Positions 38,066 to 47,955 are shown, counted from the stretch's first letter. The stretch is DNA of 64,000 nucleotides from Rubrivivax sp. (GCA_027484825.1 JAIXSE010000015.1:1-64000), one strand, 5' to 3'. Numbers and translations: made by a program. The notes: generated by a model not told the origin, from the letters alone.

Positions 38066-41000
38066 GTGAGCAAGGATTCCCAGGATGATCTGAGCAGTCT
38101 GGTCGGACAGGAGCTGTCGCATGGCGACCGCCTGCCGACCGCACTGCAATGGCGCGCGGCGCGGCTGTTCATTGCCGCATGCGTGGTGCTGTCAGCCCTG
38201 GCGGGACTGCTGCTGGCCTTCAGCATCCAGCCGGTGGAGCCCTGGTCCGGCCTGATGCCGCCGCTGGTGGCCCTGACCACCACCGTCGTGGGCCTGATGC
38301 TGCTGTGGCGCCTGCCGACCTTGCGGGTGCCGGCGGCCATGCTGACGATGCTTTCGCTGGCCCTGGCCTTGGCCCTGTCGGTGGCGGTGTCGCGCCACCA
38401 GGGACTGGGGTCCCAGGCGCTGGGCGTGATGGGGCTGATGGTGGCCCTGGCCACCGCCACCATCGGCCTGGAAGCGGGCCTGACGATATTCGGATTCGGG
38501 GTGGCCATCCTGGGCGGATTGGCATCGGCGGAGCTCGGCGGCTGGCTGCTGGCCGCACCACCGGCTGCCAGCCTCGAGAGCCGACTGCTGACCCAGGGCA
38601 TCCTGCTGCTCACCGGCCTGGTGGTGGGGCTGGGCACCTCCCGGCTCATCCGCCGCACGCTGCAGGAAGTGAACGATCGCCATGCGCGCTTTCGCCATCT
38701 GCTGACGATGGCGGCCGACTGGTACTGGGAGATGGACCGCCAGTACCACTTCACCCATCTGGCCGAGCGGCATCCGGGCGCCTCGGGCCTGTCACTGGGA
38801 AGCCGCCTCGGACGCGCCCCCTGGGACATCGACGACCTGGGCCTGTCTGACGAAGACCTGGACGCCCACCGCGCCGATCTGGAATCGCACCGTCCGTTCC
38901 GATCCCTGATGGCCCGGCGCACCGGCGAGGACGGCAGTCCGCGCTATGTCTCGGTCAGCGGTGAACCCCGCTTCGACACCAAGGGCAACTTCCGCGGCTA
39001 CTGGGGTGTAGGCCGCGATGTGACCGAGGAAGTGCAGACCGAGCAGGCGATGCTCGCCACCGAGACCCGCTACCGCGAGCTTTTCCGCCGCTCGCCCTCG
39101 CCGCTGGTGCTGCACCGCTGGGGCCGGGTGCTGGATGCCAACCCCGCCGCCATGGCGATGTTCGGCTACACCCAGCGCTCCAGCATGATCGGCCAGGACC
39201 TGTTCTCCCACTACGAGCCGGGCGACGAGGAACTGGGCCGTCAGCGGGCGACCAAGATCGAATCCATGCCGGTGGGCGCCATGCTGCCGATGATGGAATT
39301 CAGGCTGCGCACGCTGTCGCGAAGGCGCCGTCTGGTGCAGGCCACCAGCGTGCGGGTGGATGCCGCCAGCGGCCCGGCCACCCTCTCCTTCTTCATCGAC
39401 CAGACCGAAGCCTCGCGGGCGCAGGAGGCACTGCGGCGCTCCGAGGCCCTGCTCTCTCACCTCTTCGCCACCAGCCCGGACGTGGTCACGCTGACCGAGG
39501 CTGCCACCGGCCGCTATGTGATGGTCAACAAGACCTTCGAGCGGCTGACCGGCTACACCAGCGACGAAGTGCTGGGCCGCAGCACCGAAGAGATCGGCAT
39601 CTGGCAGGACCCGCAGGACCGCACCCGGCTGGTGGAGATGCTGCAGTTGCACGGCCGGCTCAACGACGTGCCGGCCAACTTCGTGACCCGCCACGGCCAT
39701 GTGGTGCCGATGCTGATGTCGGCCGCGCCCTTCGTGATGGACGGCGTGACCTACTACGTGGTGAGCTCGCGCGACGTGACCGAGTCGGAGCGCACCCGGC
39801 TGGTCCATGCGGCGATCCTGGAGAACGCCTCCATCGGCATCGCCCTGACGCGCGACCAGCGCTTCGTGCAGGCCAACCGCCTGGCCGACGAGATGTTCGG
39901 CTGGACCTCCCTCACCCTGGTCGGCCAGCCCGACAGCGTGGTGTGGCCCAGCGCGGAGGACGGCAGCAGCTTTGTGCGGGAATTCGGCCCACGCCTGGCG
40001 GCCGGCGAGCAGGTGGAGGTGGAGCGGCTGATGCGCCGCCGCGACGGCAGCCGTTTCCTGTGCCGCATCCTGGCCCGCGCGGTCGATCCCACCCATCCCA
40101 GCCGCGGCGGCACCATCTGGATCATGGAGGACGTGACCGAGCGGCGCCGTGTCGAGGCAGCGCTGGCCCAGGCCAAGGACGAAGCCCAGGCCGCCAGCCG
40201 GGCCAAGAGCGCCTTCCTGGCCAACATCAGCCATGAGATCCGCACGCCGCTCAACGGCCTGGTCGGACTGGCCCGATTGCTGCAGCAGTCGGACCTGGAT
40301 CCGGACACCCGCAGCCACTACCTCAACCAGATGCTGGACAGCGCGGAAAGCCTGTCCGGCCTGATGTCGGACATCCTGGACCTGTCCAAGATCGAAGCGG
40401 GCCGGCTGACGCTGGAGACGGTGCCCTTCGCCCTGCGCGACATGCTGTCCACACTGCGCATGGGCTACCTCACGCTGGCCCAGGCGCGGGGCCTGACCTT
40501 CAGCGTGCTGGTGGACGATGCGGTGCCGGCCTGGGTCTTCGGCGATCCGGTCCGCACCCGCCAGATCCTGGGCAACTACCTGAGCAATGCCCTGAAATTC
40601 ACCGACCAGGGCAGCGTCAGCGTGCAGGTCAGAAGCCTGGATGCGGGACGCCTGCGCATCGAGGTCAGCGACACCGGGCCGGGCATCGACGAGGCCATGC
40701 AGCAGCGCCTGTTCCAGCCTTTCACCCAGGCCGATGAATCCACCACGCGCCGCTACGGCGGCACCGGCCTGGGCCTGTCCATCTGCCGCGAGCTGGCCGA
40801 GCTGATGGGCGGCAGCGTGGGCGTGATCAGCCGACCCGGCCTGGGCGCCACCTTCTGGGCCGAACTGCCGCTGCCGGCCGCGCCGGCGCCGATGAGCCAG
40901 AAGCCGCGGGAGGCCAGCGAAACGCCGGCCCTGAAGGGCTGCCGGGTGCTGATGGTCGAGGACAACCCGGTGAACATGCTGATCGCCGTGGCGATGCTCG

Positions 41001-41317
41001 AGCAATGGGGGGCCGAGGTGTCGCAGGCCAGTGACGGCCGCCAGGCGGTGGAGGCGGTGCATGCCGCCGCCAGCATGGGCCGGCCCTTCGATGCGGTGCT
41101 GATGGATGTGCAGATGCCGGTGATGGGCGGCCATGAAGCGACGCGGGAGCTGCGTCAACGCTTTGACGCCCGCGAGCTGCCCATCATCGCGCTGACGGCC
41201 GCCGCGCTGACCCAGGAGCGGGACGAGGCGCTGGCGGCCGGCATGAACGAGTTCCTCACCAAGCCGATCGATGCGCAGCGGTTGCGGGAGGTGCTGGTCG
41301 GACTGACTTGCCCCTGA
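38066..41317 (+). CDS. Membrane-bound PAS-domain hybrid sensor histidine kinase
   Basis: 1083 residues from GTG. About six hydrophobic helices (30-210) form an N-terminal membrane sensor region. Four PAS domains follow (roughly 210-325, 335-450, 460-575, 580-705; DVTEE, DVTESER and DVTERRR mark their PAC ends). The kinase core has FLANISHEIRTPLNG (His723), NYLSNALKFTDQG, DTGPGIDEAM and RRYGGTGLGLSICRELA. A C-terminal receiver has MVEDNPVNM and LMDVQMPVMGGHEATR (Asp1014), ending MNEFLTKPID. All phosphotransfer residues are intact, so a phosphotransfer protein and response regulator elsewhere are expected; neither is adjacent. Probably monocistronic. The signal is unknown. Confidence 0.93.
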   Translation: MSKDSQDDLSSLVGQELSHGDRLPTALQWRAARLFIAACVVLSALAGLLLAFSIQPVEPWSGLMPPLVALTTTVVGLMLLWRLPTLRVPAAMLTMLSLALALALSVAVSRHQGLGSQALGVMGLMVALATATIGLEAGLTIFGFGVAILGGLASAELGGWLLAAPPAASLESRLLTQGILLLTGLVVGLGTSRLIRRTLQEVNDRHARFRHLLTMAADWYWEMDRQYHFTHLAERHPGASGLSLGSRLGRAPWDIDDLGLSDEDLDAHRADLESHRPFRSLMARRTGEDGSPRYVSVSGEPRFDTKGNFRGYWGVGRDVTEEVQTEQAMLATETRYRELFRRSPSPLVLHRWGRVLDANPAAMAMFGYTQRSSMIGQDLFSHYEPGDEELGRQRATKIESMPVGAMLPMMEFRLRTLSRRRRLVQATSVRVDAASGPATLSFFIDQTEASRAQEALRRSEALLSHLFATSPDVVTLTEAATGRYVMVNKTFERLTGYTSDEVLGRSTEEIGIWQDPQDRTRLVEMLQLHGRLNDVPANFVTRHGHVVPMLMSAAPFVMDGVTYYVVSSRDVTESERTRLVHAAILENASIGIALTRDQRFVQANRLADEMFGWTSLTLVGQPDSVVWPSAEDGSSFVREFGPRLAAGEQVEVERLMRRRDGSRFLCRILARAVDPTHPSRGGTIWIMEDVTERRRVEAALAQAKDEAQAASRAKSAFLANISHEIRTPLNGLVGLARLLQQSDLDPDTRSHYLNQMLDSAESLSGLMSDILDLSKIEAGRLTLETVPFALRDMLSTLRMGYLTLAQARGLTFSVLVDDAVPAWVFGDPVRTRQILGNYLSNALKFTDQGSVSVQVRSLDAGRLRIEVSDTGPGIDEAMQQRLFQPFTQADESTTRRYGGTGLGLSICRELAELMGGSVGVISRPGLGATFWAELPLPAAPAPMSQKPREASETPALKGCRVLMVEDNPVNMLIAVAMLEQWGAEVSQASDGRQAVEAVHAAASMGRPFDAVLMDVQMPVMGGHEATRELRQRFDARELPIIALTAAALTQERDEALAAGMNEFLTKPIDAQRLREVLVGLTCP

Positions 41318-41374
41318 GCCCTCGGGCCGCTCGGCAGCTCGGGCCGCTACAGCCGTCATGACCGTTCGGGCTGC

Positions 41375-42910
41375 TCAGCGCAGGCTGAGGCTGGCCGCCT
41401 TCCAGTCCGGCGCCTGCCAGCGCTGGAAGGCTCCGAGCAGCGACGGGTCCCCCGCCTGACGACGCGTCTCCAGCGAATCCAGGTCCACCACCTCATAGCT
41501 GCGGCGATAGCGGCCTTCGGCGCGGGCTTCCCGGGCCACCAGCATCTCCTTGCCGCCCGGCGCGAAACCGGCCAGTTCCGCATAACCGATGCCCGGTTGG
41601 GCGGCAGCGGGCGGCAACACCGTCAGACGCCAGCCCTGCGCGGTCTTGCGCAGCAGCCAGAGTTCCCGCCAACCGTCGGTGGGCACGGAAGCCAGCGCCA
41701 CCGCACTGCCTTCGCGGTTCACCCGTGCCGATGCCGCCGCCACCAGGCCCCAGCCGCAATGGCGCAGCAAGGGGTCGCGTCCGCCGACCGCGCTGAGGGT
41801 CAGGCAGGTCTCCCCCGGTTGGCCGGGCTGCACCGTCAGGCGCAATCCGGCCAGCGTCTGTTCGGCAGCGGCCGCCGGCTGGGCCAGCCAGCGCGCCGCG
41901 TTGCCGCGCATCACGGCTTCGTTGTAGGCGGCCTGGTCGTCATCGGCGAGATCAGTCGGCTGGATGAGGGCAAAGGCGGACAGGGCCCTGGCGGCGGCTT
42001 CCTGGGGCTGCGCAGGGGTCTGCACCTCCACCGGCACCGCCAGCTGCATCCGACGCGCACGCGCATCCGCCAGGCTGCTCCACACCGCCACCTGGCGCAT
42101 CAGCACCCGGTTCTTCCAGTGCCCGGCCAGCCCGTTCAGCTCGACCTTCTCCAGCACCTCGGCACGCCACTGTTCCATCGGCTCGCGCTGGGCCGGCGTT
42201 GTGGCGGGCGCCATGCAGTCGGGCCGCGTCAGGGCCAGCGCGGCCCGGGCCTGCTGCTCGCCGCTGGCAGCCGACATGGCCAGCACCCGGCGGTAGGCCT
42301 CGCCGTCATAGCAGAGCTGCACCACGCCGGATTCCCGCTCCAGCGTGCGGAACCGGATGCCGTAGCGGGCGGCCACATCCAGTTGCGCGGCCACCTGCAT
42401 ATCGGCCAGCGACGGCGACCCGTCCGGCCGCGGCGTGTTGCGGGACGCGCGGTCGGCCAGGCGCTCGGACAGCGTGGCCATCGCATCCAGCACTTCGACG
42501 CCGGTGGCGCCGTTCATCTGCTGCGCGGTGGCCGCCTGCACATAGGCCGCCGCCAGGCCCAGGCCCAGCGATTCGGCGCCGGGCTGCTGACGCACCAGAC
42601 GCAGGGCCGCCAGCAGCGAGGCCGGCTCCCCGGCAGGCCCGTCCAGCGGCAGCAGCTGGCTCTTGCGCACAAAGCCGCCGCGCTCGCGGCGGTAGTCGTA
42701 GACCTGGAAGTGGTCCAGCCGCTCACCGCGGATTTCCAGCGCTTCACCGCGCGCCAGCTGGGCCTGCACCGGGGCCGAGTCCTTGGCCGCCGCACGCAGG
42801 GCCACGCTGTCCTGCACCACCAGGGCGGTCGCCGCCTGGGCCTGGGTCGACAGCGTCAGCACCAGGGCTCCCACCACGGCCACTCCGGCCGTCCACAGCA
42901 TCGGACGCAT
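41375..42910 (-). CDS. Secreted protein with N-terminal SH3-like domain, function unknown
   Basis: 511 residues with a signal peptide (VVGALVLTLSTQAQA, cleavage near 27). Residues 28-90 look like a bacterial SH3-like domain (LVVQDSVALRAAAKDSAPVQAQLARGEALEIRGER..., GGFVRKSQLLPL), often a cell-wall-binding or protein-binding module. The remainder (about 95-511) is largely helical and then a beta-rich C-terminal part (LTVQPGQPGETCLTLSAVGG, REGSAVALASVPTDGWRELWLL); six or so Cys could form disulfides. It starts three bases after the SPFH gene ends, so the two are an operon. No catalytic motif is seen. Confidence 0.8.
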   Translation of the reverse strand: MRPMLWTAGVAVVGALVLTLSTQAQAATALVVQDSVALRAAAKDSAPVQAQLARGEALEIRGERLDHFQVYDYRRERGGFVRKSQLLPLDGPAGEPASLLAALRLVRQQPGAESLGLGLAAAYVQAATAQQMNGATGVEVLDAMATLSERLADRASRNTPRPDGSPSLADMQVAAQLDVAARYGIRFRTLERESGVVQLCYDGEAYRRVLAMSAASGEQQARAALALTRPDCMAPATTPAQREPMEQWRAEVLEKVELNGLAGHWKNRVLMRQVAVWSSLADARARRMQLAVPVEVQTPAQPQEAAARALSAFALIQPTDLADDDQAAYNEAVMRGNAARWLAQPAAAAEQTLAGLRLTVQPGQPGETCLTLSAVGGRDPLLRHCGWGLVAAASARVNREGSAVALASVPTDGWRELWLLRKTAQGWRLTVLPPAAAQPGIGYAELAGFAPGGKEMLVAREARAEGRYRRSYEVVDLDSLETRRQAGDPSLLGAFQRWQAPDWKAASLSLR

Positions 42911-42913
42911 GGC

Positions 42914-44395
42914 TTACTCCTGCTCCTGTTGGGTGCGGGCGGGGTCGGCTTCGCCCGACGCGCGGCCCGCGTCACCACGGTCCCGGCCGCCCAGCAGCGT
43001 CTTGCCGATGAAGCCCCCGTCCGACGGCGGCGGCGCAATGATCACCTGCACCTTGTCGGACAGCTTGTCCGCCATCGCCTTCTGGATCAGCAGCGGATGA
43101 CGGCTCAGCAGCGCGCCTTCGGCCGCCATCTGGTCCACCGCCACCTTGCCGATGCGGGTCTGCCGGTAGGCTTCGGCATCGGCCAGTTTTTCGCGGGCCT
43201 TGGCTTCGCCGTCCGCTTCGATGCTGCGCGCCTGGGCCGCGCCTTCGGCCATGCGGATGCGGGCCACCCGGTCGGCTTCGGCTTCCAGCTGACGCTGCTC
43301 CACCTGGCGCTGCTTGAAAGGCAGCACATGCTTCATCGCCTCTTCCTGGCCGCGGGCCGCAATGATCTGTTCACGGGCGGCGGCTTCGGCGGCGGTCTCG
43401 CGGCGCACCTTGTCGGCAGCGGCTTCCAGCTCGGTCTGGCGCACCTTCTTTTCCTGCAGCTCCAGCGTGTAGCGCATCTTCTCGCTGGCCAGGCCTTCGG
43501 ACAGCAGCGTCTCCAGGCCCGCCCGGTATTCCTGCGGCAGGTCCACATTGCCGATCTGCACGCTGCGCAGCACGATGCCGTCCGCCGCCAGCTTGGTGCG
43601 CAGTTCCGCCTCCAGCGCCTGCTGGATGGGGCCGCGCTGGGTGGAGAAGATCTCCCGCACGGTGTGGGTGGCGACCTGACGGTAGACGATGCCCTGCAAG
43701 GCCGGGGCGATGACCTCGCCTTCAATGTCGTCCGGCAGGCTGCTGGCCAGTGCGGCCAGGCGGGAGCTGTCCAGGGCCCAGCGCACGGTCAGGTCCAGGC
43801 CCAGGGAGAGGCCTTCCAGCGACTGCAGCGGGGCTTCCCCATCGGCACGGGCAAAACGGGTGGGTTGGTAGCTGCGGTCGCGCAGCGGCAGGTCCCGCAC
43901 CTCATGCAGGCCGGGGATCACCAGCAGCGTGCCGCTGCGGGCCTCCACCACACTGCCGGTGAGCAGGTTCTGGCGCACGCTCACCTCGCCGCGCGGCACC
44001 TCATGGGCCGGCGGATGCGCCACCAGCAGGCCGATGGCCGCCGCCACGGCGGTGATGCCCAGCATCCAGGGGGCGCAGCGCAGCAGGCCACGGCCGGCAC
44101 GGCGCAAGCCTTCGCCGGTCGGCAGCGCAGCGGCCGCCTGGTGGCCGGCCTGTGCAAACATCCCGCCGGAGACCTTGCTGAACACCTTGGGCAGCGAGAA
44201 GCCCAGCCGCTTTGCGGCCTTGGGGGGGGCTGCACGGCCGGCCGCGCTGTCACTGGTGCCGGGGCTGCTGCCGGGGCTGCTGGCCTCGTTGCCCTGGGTC
44301 GATGCCGGTGAACGGGATGCCGCCGGATCCGCGGAATCGCCCCCGGTCGTGGTGGGGGTCGTCTTCGCCGAGTCAGGCAGGTCAGGCTGGGTCAT
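42914..44395 (-). CDS. SPFH/Band 7 (prohibitin-like) membrane protein
   Basis: 493 residues from ATG at 44395 (SD GGAGGACC). The N-terminal 100 residues are Ser/Pro/Thr-rich, probably disordered and cytoplasmic. One membrane helix follows (about 106-126, CAPWMLGITAVAAAIGLLVA). The SPFH domain spans about 135-330 (GEVSVRQNLLTGSV, LLVIPGLHEVRDLPLRDRSY, LSLGLDLTVRWALD, REIFSTQRGPIQQALEAEL, DGIVLRSVQIGNVDLPQEY). A long coiled coil (330-440, rich in EAEA/AERVAR) and C-terminal tail come last. HflK/prohibitin-like proteins assemble into membrane cages that organise proteases or lipid domains. Divergent from a response regulator 161 bases away, which may control it. Confidence 0.88.
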   Translation of the reverse strand: MTQPDLPDSAKTTPTTTGGDSADPAASRSPASTQGNEASSPGSSPGTSDSAAGRAAPPKAAKRLGFSLPKVFSKVSGGMFAQAGHQAAAALPTGEGLRRAGRGLLRCAPWMLGITAVAAAIGLLVAHPPAHEVPRGEVSVRQNLLTGSVVEARSGTLLVIPGLHEVRDLPLRDRSYQPTRFARADGEAPLQSLEGLSLGLDLTVRWALDSSRLAALASSLPDDIEGEVIAPALQGIVYRQVATHTVREIFSTQRGPIQQALEAELRTKLAADGIVLRSVQIGNVDLPQEYRAGLETLLSEGLASEKMRYTLELQEKKVRQTELEAAADKVRRETAAEAAAREQIIAARGQEEAMKHVLPFKQRQVEQRQLEAEADRVARIRMAEGAAQARSIEADGEAKAREKLADAEAYRQTRIGKVAVDQMAAEGALLSRHPLLIQKAMADKLSDKVQVIIAPPPSDGGFIGKTLLGGRDRGDAGRASGEADPARTQQEQE

Positions 44396-44556
44396 GAGGT
44401 CCTCCGGGATCGCCCCGGTCATTCGGGGCTGTGGTTGATGTCTGCCATGGTCCGCAGACGCCCCGGAAGGCTCAATGCAGGCGGCGGCACATGTGTTCAC
44501 ACCCCGGAAGAAACCTTCACGCCGACCCCTGCCGGGCCTGCTGATAATCCGTCCCC

Positions 44557-45267
44557 ATGGCACACCCCAAGAACCGGGTGGCGGTGATCGAGGACGACCG
44601 CCCCACCAGCGAGCAACTGACCGGCTGGATCCGGGCCGCCCGTCCCGAACTGCAGGTCGATCAGTGGTTCGACCGGGACTCGGCCGAAGCCGCCCTCGCC
44701 CGCGAGGCCTACGACATGGTGGTGCTGGACATCGAGCTGGGCCGCGAGCGCCATGCCGGCGTGGCCTTGATCAATGCGCTCAACAAGCTCAATGCCGGCA
44801 CGCCGGTGCTGGTGGTGTCGGCCATGCCGGCGGCCATCTACCGCGGCATCATGAAGGCGCTGGACGCCTGGGACTACCTGCAAAAGACCAGCTTCGACGA
44901 AGCGGAATTCACCGACACCTTCCTGGACATCCTGCGCGCCGCCCGTGCCCGCACAGGTGCCGCTCCGGTGGGCAGCGCCCCGGAAGCGCTGCAGCTCGAC
45001 CCGCTGTGGCAACGCAGCCCGCTGTGGCGCGGCCAGCGCATCAATCTGCCGCTGACGGCGCAGCGCATCCTGGCCACGCTGCACCAGCGCGCGCCGCAGG
45101 TGGTGTCCTACGAAGAGCTGTATGACGTGGTCAAGAGCGGCCGCACCCGCGACAACGTGCGCAAGCATGTCTCGACCCTGAGGGAAGCGCTGCGCGAGGT
45201 GGACCCCGGCTTCGACGCCATCGAGAACGTGCCGATGCGCGGCTTCCGCTGGGCGGGCCCCCGATGA
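44557..45267 (+). CDS. Response regulator, OmpR-like winged-helix type
   Basis: 236 residues. The receiver has VAVIEDDRPTSEQL and phospho-acceptor Asp in MVVLDIELGRERHAG. A conserved Ser (VVSAMP) and Lys (DYLQKTSF) take the switch positions. The output domain is winged-helix (LDPLWQRSPLWRGQRINLPLTAQRILATLHQRA, VSYEELYDVVKSGRTRDNVRKHVSTLREALREVD, MRGFRWAG). A -10-like GATAAT at 44543-44548 lies so close to the ATG that the transcript could be leaderless. The cognate kinase gene begins 17 bases after its stop. Confidence 0.88.
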   Translation: MAHPKNRVAVIEDDRPTSEQLTGWIRAARPELQVDQWFDRDSAEAALAREAYDMVVLDIELGRERHAGVALINALNKLNAGTPVLVVSAMPAAIYRGIMKALDAWDYLQKTSFDEAEFTDTFLDILRAARARTGAAPVGSAPEALQLDPLWQRSPLWRGQRINLPLTAQRILATLHQRAPQVVSYEELYDVVKSGRTRDNVRKHVSTLREALREVDPGFDAIENVPMRGFRWAGPR

Positions 45268-45283
45268 CGCGCGGGAGGGCCGC

Positions 45284-47515
45284 ATGAAGCTGGGCCCGGT
45301 CGAACTGCCCGCGCTGGCGGTGCCGCGCCTGGGACTGGCGGCCTTCCGCCGGCGCCTGGTGGTGCATCTGGCCTTCCTGCTGCTGGCGGTGGCCACGGTG
45401 CTGCTGGTGCTCACCGTGCTGCAGGACCAGAAGCAGCGCAGCTACCAGCGTTATGCGCAGGGGTTTCGGCAGTCGCTGTCGGAGATCGTGCTGCAGCTGC
45501 GGCATCCCAGCGGTCAGCTGGCGCTGCTGAATCCGGAGATGGGCCCGGGCGATGCGGCCGGCCAGACGCCGGTGATGCTGCCCTATTCCGCCATCGACTT
45601 CGACGACCAGAACAAGGCGCAGCGGGCGGTGGAGATGGCCGGCTGCGGCCTGCGCTGGCCGGACGGCGCGAGCCTGTGCGTGGCCATCGGCTCCAACGCC
45701 TTTGCAGGCAGTTTTGTCTATGTGGTGGGCGGACTGGACCTGCCCTTGTTGACGGGCCGGGAGCGAGGTTCGCTGGACATCCGGCAGGTGCACCGCGCCC
45801 GGGTGACGTTAACGGTGCCGGGCGGCGGTGAAACCTGGATCGCGCCCTTCGAGGCCATGGCCACCGGCAGCAATGGCAGCCAGCGCGGGCGGCTGGCCGG
45901 TTTTGTGGAGACCGGGCCGGTGCTGGAGCGGCAGTCACGGCCGGTGCGGGAATTCCGCGGCTGGTTGTGGCGGGAAGGGCCCTGCGTGGAGGGGGAGCCG
46001 GTGGTCGGCGGGAACGGCGGCGGGAACGGCAACGGCAACGGCAACGCAAACGCAAACGGCGGCGGCATTGCCAGCAGCAACGGCAGTGACTGCGCGCGGC
46101 GCGCGTTTTACGCCATTCGCCTGCCGGTGGAGGCGTGGCGGGAATCGCTGTTCGAGCGAAGCCCTCCGGTGTGGCCGCCGGCGGACCTGGCGCGCACGCG
46201 GGTGCGCGTCGAGCTGCTGGGCCCCTCCGGCGACGACGACACCCGCCCGGCCCCGGTGCTGTTCGACAGCGCCCGCGCGGGGGCCTCGCTGGCCTTGTCG
46301 CTGGACCGTCTGGGCGCGGGCTTGCAGTCGGGCGAGACCCTGCGCATCGACCGCCTGCCCACCCACCGTCTCAAGGCGCCACTGACGATTGCGGAGCGCC
46401 GCGGCCCGGATCTGCCCGAGCAGGCCGTGCCCTGGCTCATCCACCTGATCCGGCAACTGCCGGTGGACGGCATGCAGACCGAAGCCGGCCGCTGGCTGCA
46501 GGCCCGCGACGTGGTCACCACCCCCAGCGGCCGTTATCAGCTGACGCTGCGCGGCGATCTGCGCAGCCTGGACCGGCAGCTGGCCCTGGAGGCCCGACCG
46601 CTGGCCTGGCTGGCAGCGGCCATGCTGGCGGCCATCGCCATGGCCTGGCTGCTGGTGGAGCTGGGGCTGATCCGCCGCATTGCCGTGCTCACCCGCCGGG
46701 CGGCAGCGGTCAGCTACAACATGCAGGACGCGCGGGCCGACGCCCGCATCGGCGAGCTGGACGTGACCGACCTGCGGGGCAGCGACGAGCTGGGCATCCT
46801 GGCCGGCAGCCTGTCCGACCTGCTGCAGCGGGTGAAGGACGGCCTGCGCCGCGAGCAGTTGCGCGCCGAGCGCGAGCGCGACATGTGGCATGCGGTGGGC
46901 CACGAGATCATGTCCCCCCTGCAGTCGCTGATGCTGCTGCATGCCGCCAGCGACGACCCCAGCCACCGCTATGTGCAGCGGATGCAGCAGGCGGTGAAGG
47001 TGCTGTACGGCACCGCCTCCCCCAGCGAGGCGCTGGCCGATGCGGACCTGCATCCCGAAGCGCTGGACCTGGTGGCCTTCTGCGAAGAGGTGGCGGCCAA
47101 TGCCCACTATGCCGGCATCGAGGACGTGCGGTTCGAATCGCACCTGCCAGGTCCGCAATGGGTACGGGCGGAGGCCTATGCCCTGGAGGACGCCGTCACC
47201 CACATCCTGCGCAATGCCCAGCGGTATCGCGTGGACGGCAGCGCCATTGCCCTCACGCTTGAGGCTGGTGAGGGCGCCACGGTGGTGCTGGCCATCCGCA
47301 ATCAGGGCCCGCAGATCGATGCGGCGCTGCTGGACAAGGTGTTTGAATACGGCGTGTCGGATGCCGAGCCGCAGCCCGGTGGCGAGCGCCGCGGCCAGGG
47401 CCTGTTCGTGGCCAAGACCTATCTGTCCAAGATGGACGGGACCTTGCAGGCGCGAAACCTGCCGGACGGTGTGGTCTTCGAGCTGGGGCTGCGCACGGTG
47501 AGCGCGCCCGGCTGA
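45284..47515 (+). CDS. Sensor histidine kinase, partner of the adjacent regulator
   Basis: 743 residues. Helix 1 at about 25-48 (LVVHLAFLLLAVATVLLVLTVL) and helix 2 at about 440-462 (WLAAAMLAAIAMAWLLVELGL) enclose an unusually large periplasmic domain of nearly 390 residues. This domain holds an Asn/Gly run (GNGGGNGNGNGNANANGGG) encoded by hexamer repeats. HAMP-like region, then DHp with MWHAVGHEIMSPLQSLMLLH (phospho-acceptor His), N-box THILRNAQRYR, a G1 box reduced to RNQGPQ, and GERRGQGLFVAKTYL. ATP-binding boxes are shorter than usual but present. Probably co-transcribed with the response regulator before it and the thioredoxin gene after it. Confidence 0.85.
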   Translation: MKLGPVELPALAVPRLGLAAFRRRLVVHLAFLLLAVATVLLVLTVLQDQKQRSYQRYAQGFRQSLSEIVLQLRHPSGQLALLNPEMGPGDAAGQTPVMLPYSAIDFDDQNKAQRAVEMAGCGLRWPDGASLCVAIGSNAFAGSFVYVVGGLDLPLLTGRERGSLDIRQVHRARVTLTVPGGGETWIAPFEAMATGSNGSQRGRLAGFVETGPVLERQSRPVREFRGWLWREGPCVEGEPVVGGNGGGNGNGNGNANANGGGIASSNGSDCARRAFYAIRLPVEAWRESLFERSPPVWPPADLARTRVRVELLGPSGDDDTRPAPVLFDSARAGASLALSLDRLGAGLQSGETLRIDRLPTHRLKAPLTIAERRGPDLPEQAVPWLIHLIRQLPVDGMQTEAGRWLQARDVVTTPSGRYQLTLRGDLRSLDRQLALEARPLAWLAAAMLAAIAMAWLLVELGLIRRIAVLTRRAAAVSYNMQDARADARIGELDVTDLRGSDELGILAGSLSDLLQRVKDGLRREQLRAERERDMWHAVGHEIMSPLQSLMLLHAASDDPSHRYVQRMQQAVKVLYGTASPSEALADADLHPEALDLVAFCEEVAANAHYAGIEDVRFESHLPGPQWVRAEAYALEDAVTHILRNAQRYRVDGSAIALTLEAGEGATVVLAIRNQGPQIDAALLDKVFEYGVSDAEPQPGGERRGQGLFVAKTYLSKMDGTLQARNLPDGVVFELGLRTVSAPG
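46012..46070 (+). repeat. Hexamer (GGCAAC-type) repeats inside the sensor kinase gene
   Basis: Successive GGCAAC, GCAAAC and GGCGGC units encode the Gly-Asn/Ala-Asn run of the periplasmic domain. The unit is codon-compatible, so slippage would lengthen or shorten a flexible loop without breaking the frame. Confidence 0.7.
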
Positions 47516-47580
47516 AGCTGTGATGCAGCGGCCCTGCGGGGGTGATGCAGCAGACACCAACACACATCGAAGGAGCAGCC

Positions 47581-47955
47581 ATGCCGATGAATCCTCATTA
47601 CGCCCTGACCGAGCCGCTGCGGGACGCGGTGGACGTCCTGTCGCAGGAAGGCCCCGTGCTGGTGGAATTCGGTGCGCCCTGGTGCCCGCACTGCCTCAGC
47701 GCCCAGGCGCTGCTGGAAGCCGCCTTCGAGGGCGGCCATCCGGACGTGCGCCACATCAAGGTGGAGGACGGCAAGGGCCAGGCGCTGGGCCGATCGTTCA
47801 AGGTCAAGCTGTGGCCGACGCTGATCTTCATGAAGGGCGGCCAGGAAGTGCAGCGTCTGGTGCGCCCCACCAGCGCCGACGAGATCCGGCGCGCGCTGCT
47901 GGCGATTGACGGGCCCGAGCAAGGGCCTAGCGATCGCGCGACAATCCGGCCATGA
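47581..47955 (+). CDS. Thioredoxin-family protein
   Basis: Small cytoplasmic thiol-disulfide protein, 124 residues from ATG at 47581 with SD AAGGAG. Thioredoxin fold with VLVEFGAPWCPHCLSAQALLEAAF, active site CPHC at 35-38 (in place of CGPC), and the cis-Pro segment VKLWPTLIFMKGGQEVQRLVRP. The CPHC active site and short length suggest a more oxidising protein than housekeeping Trx. The downstream esterase gene starts inside its stop codon (ATGA overlap), so the two are coupled. Confidence 0.9.
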   Translation: MPMNPHYALTEPLRDAVDVLSQEGPVLVEFGAPWCPHCLSAQALLEAAFEGGHPDVRHIKVEDGKGQALGRSFKVKLWPTLIFMKGGQEVQRLVRPTSADEIRRALLAIDGPEQGPSDRATIRP

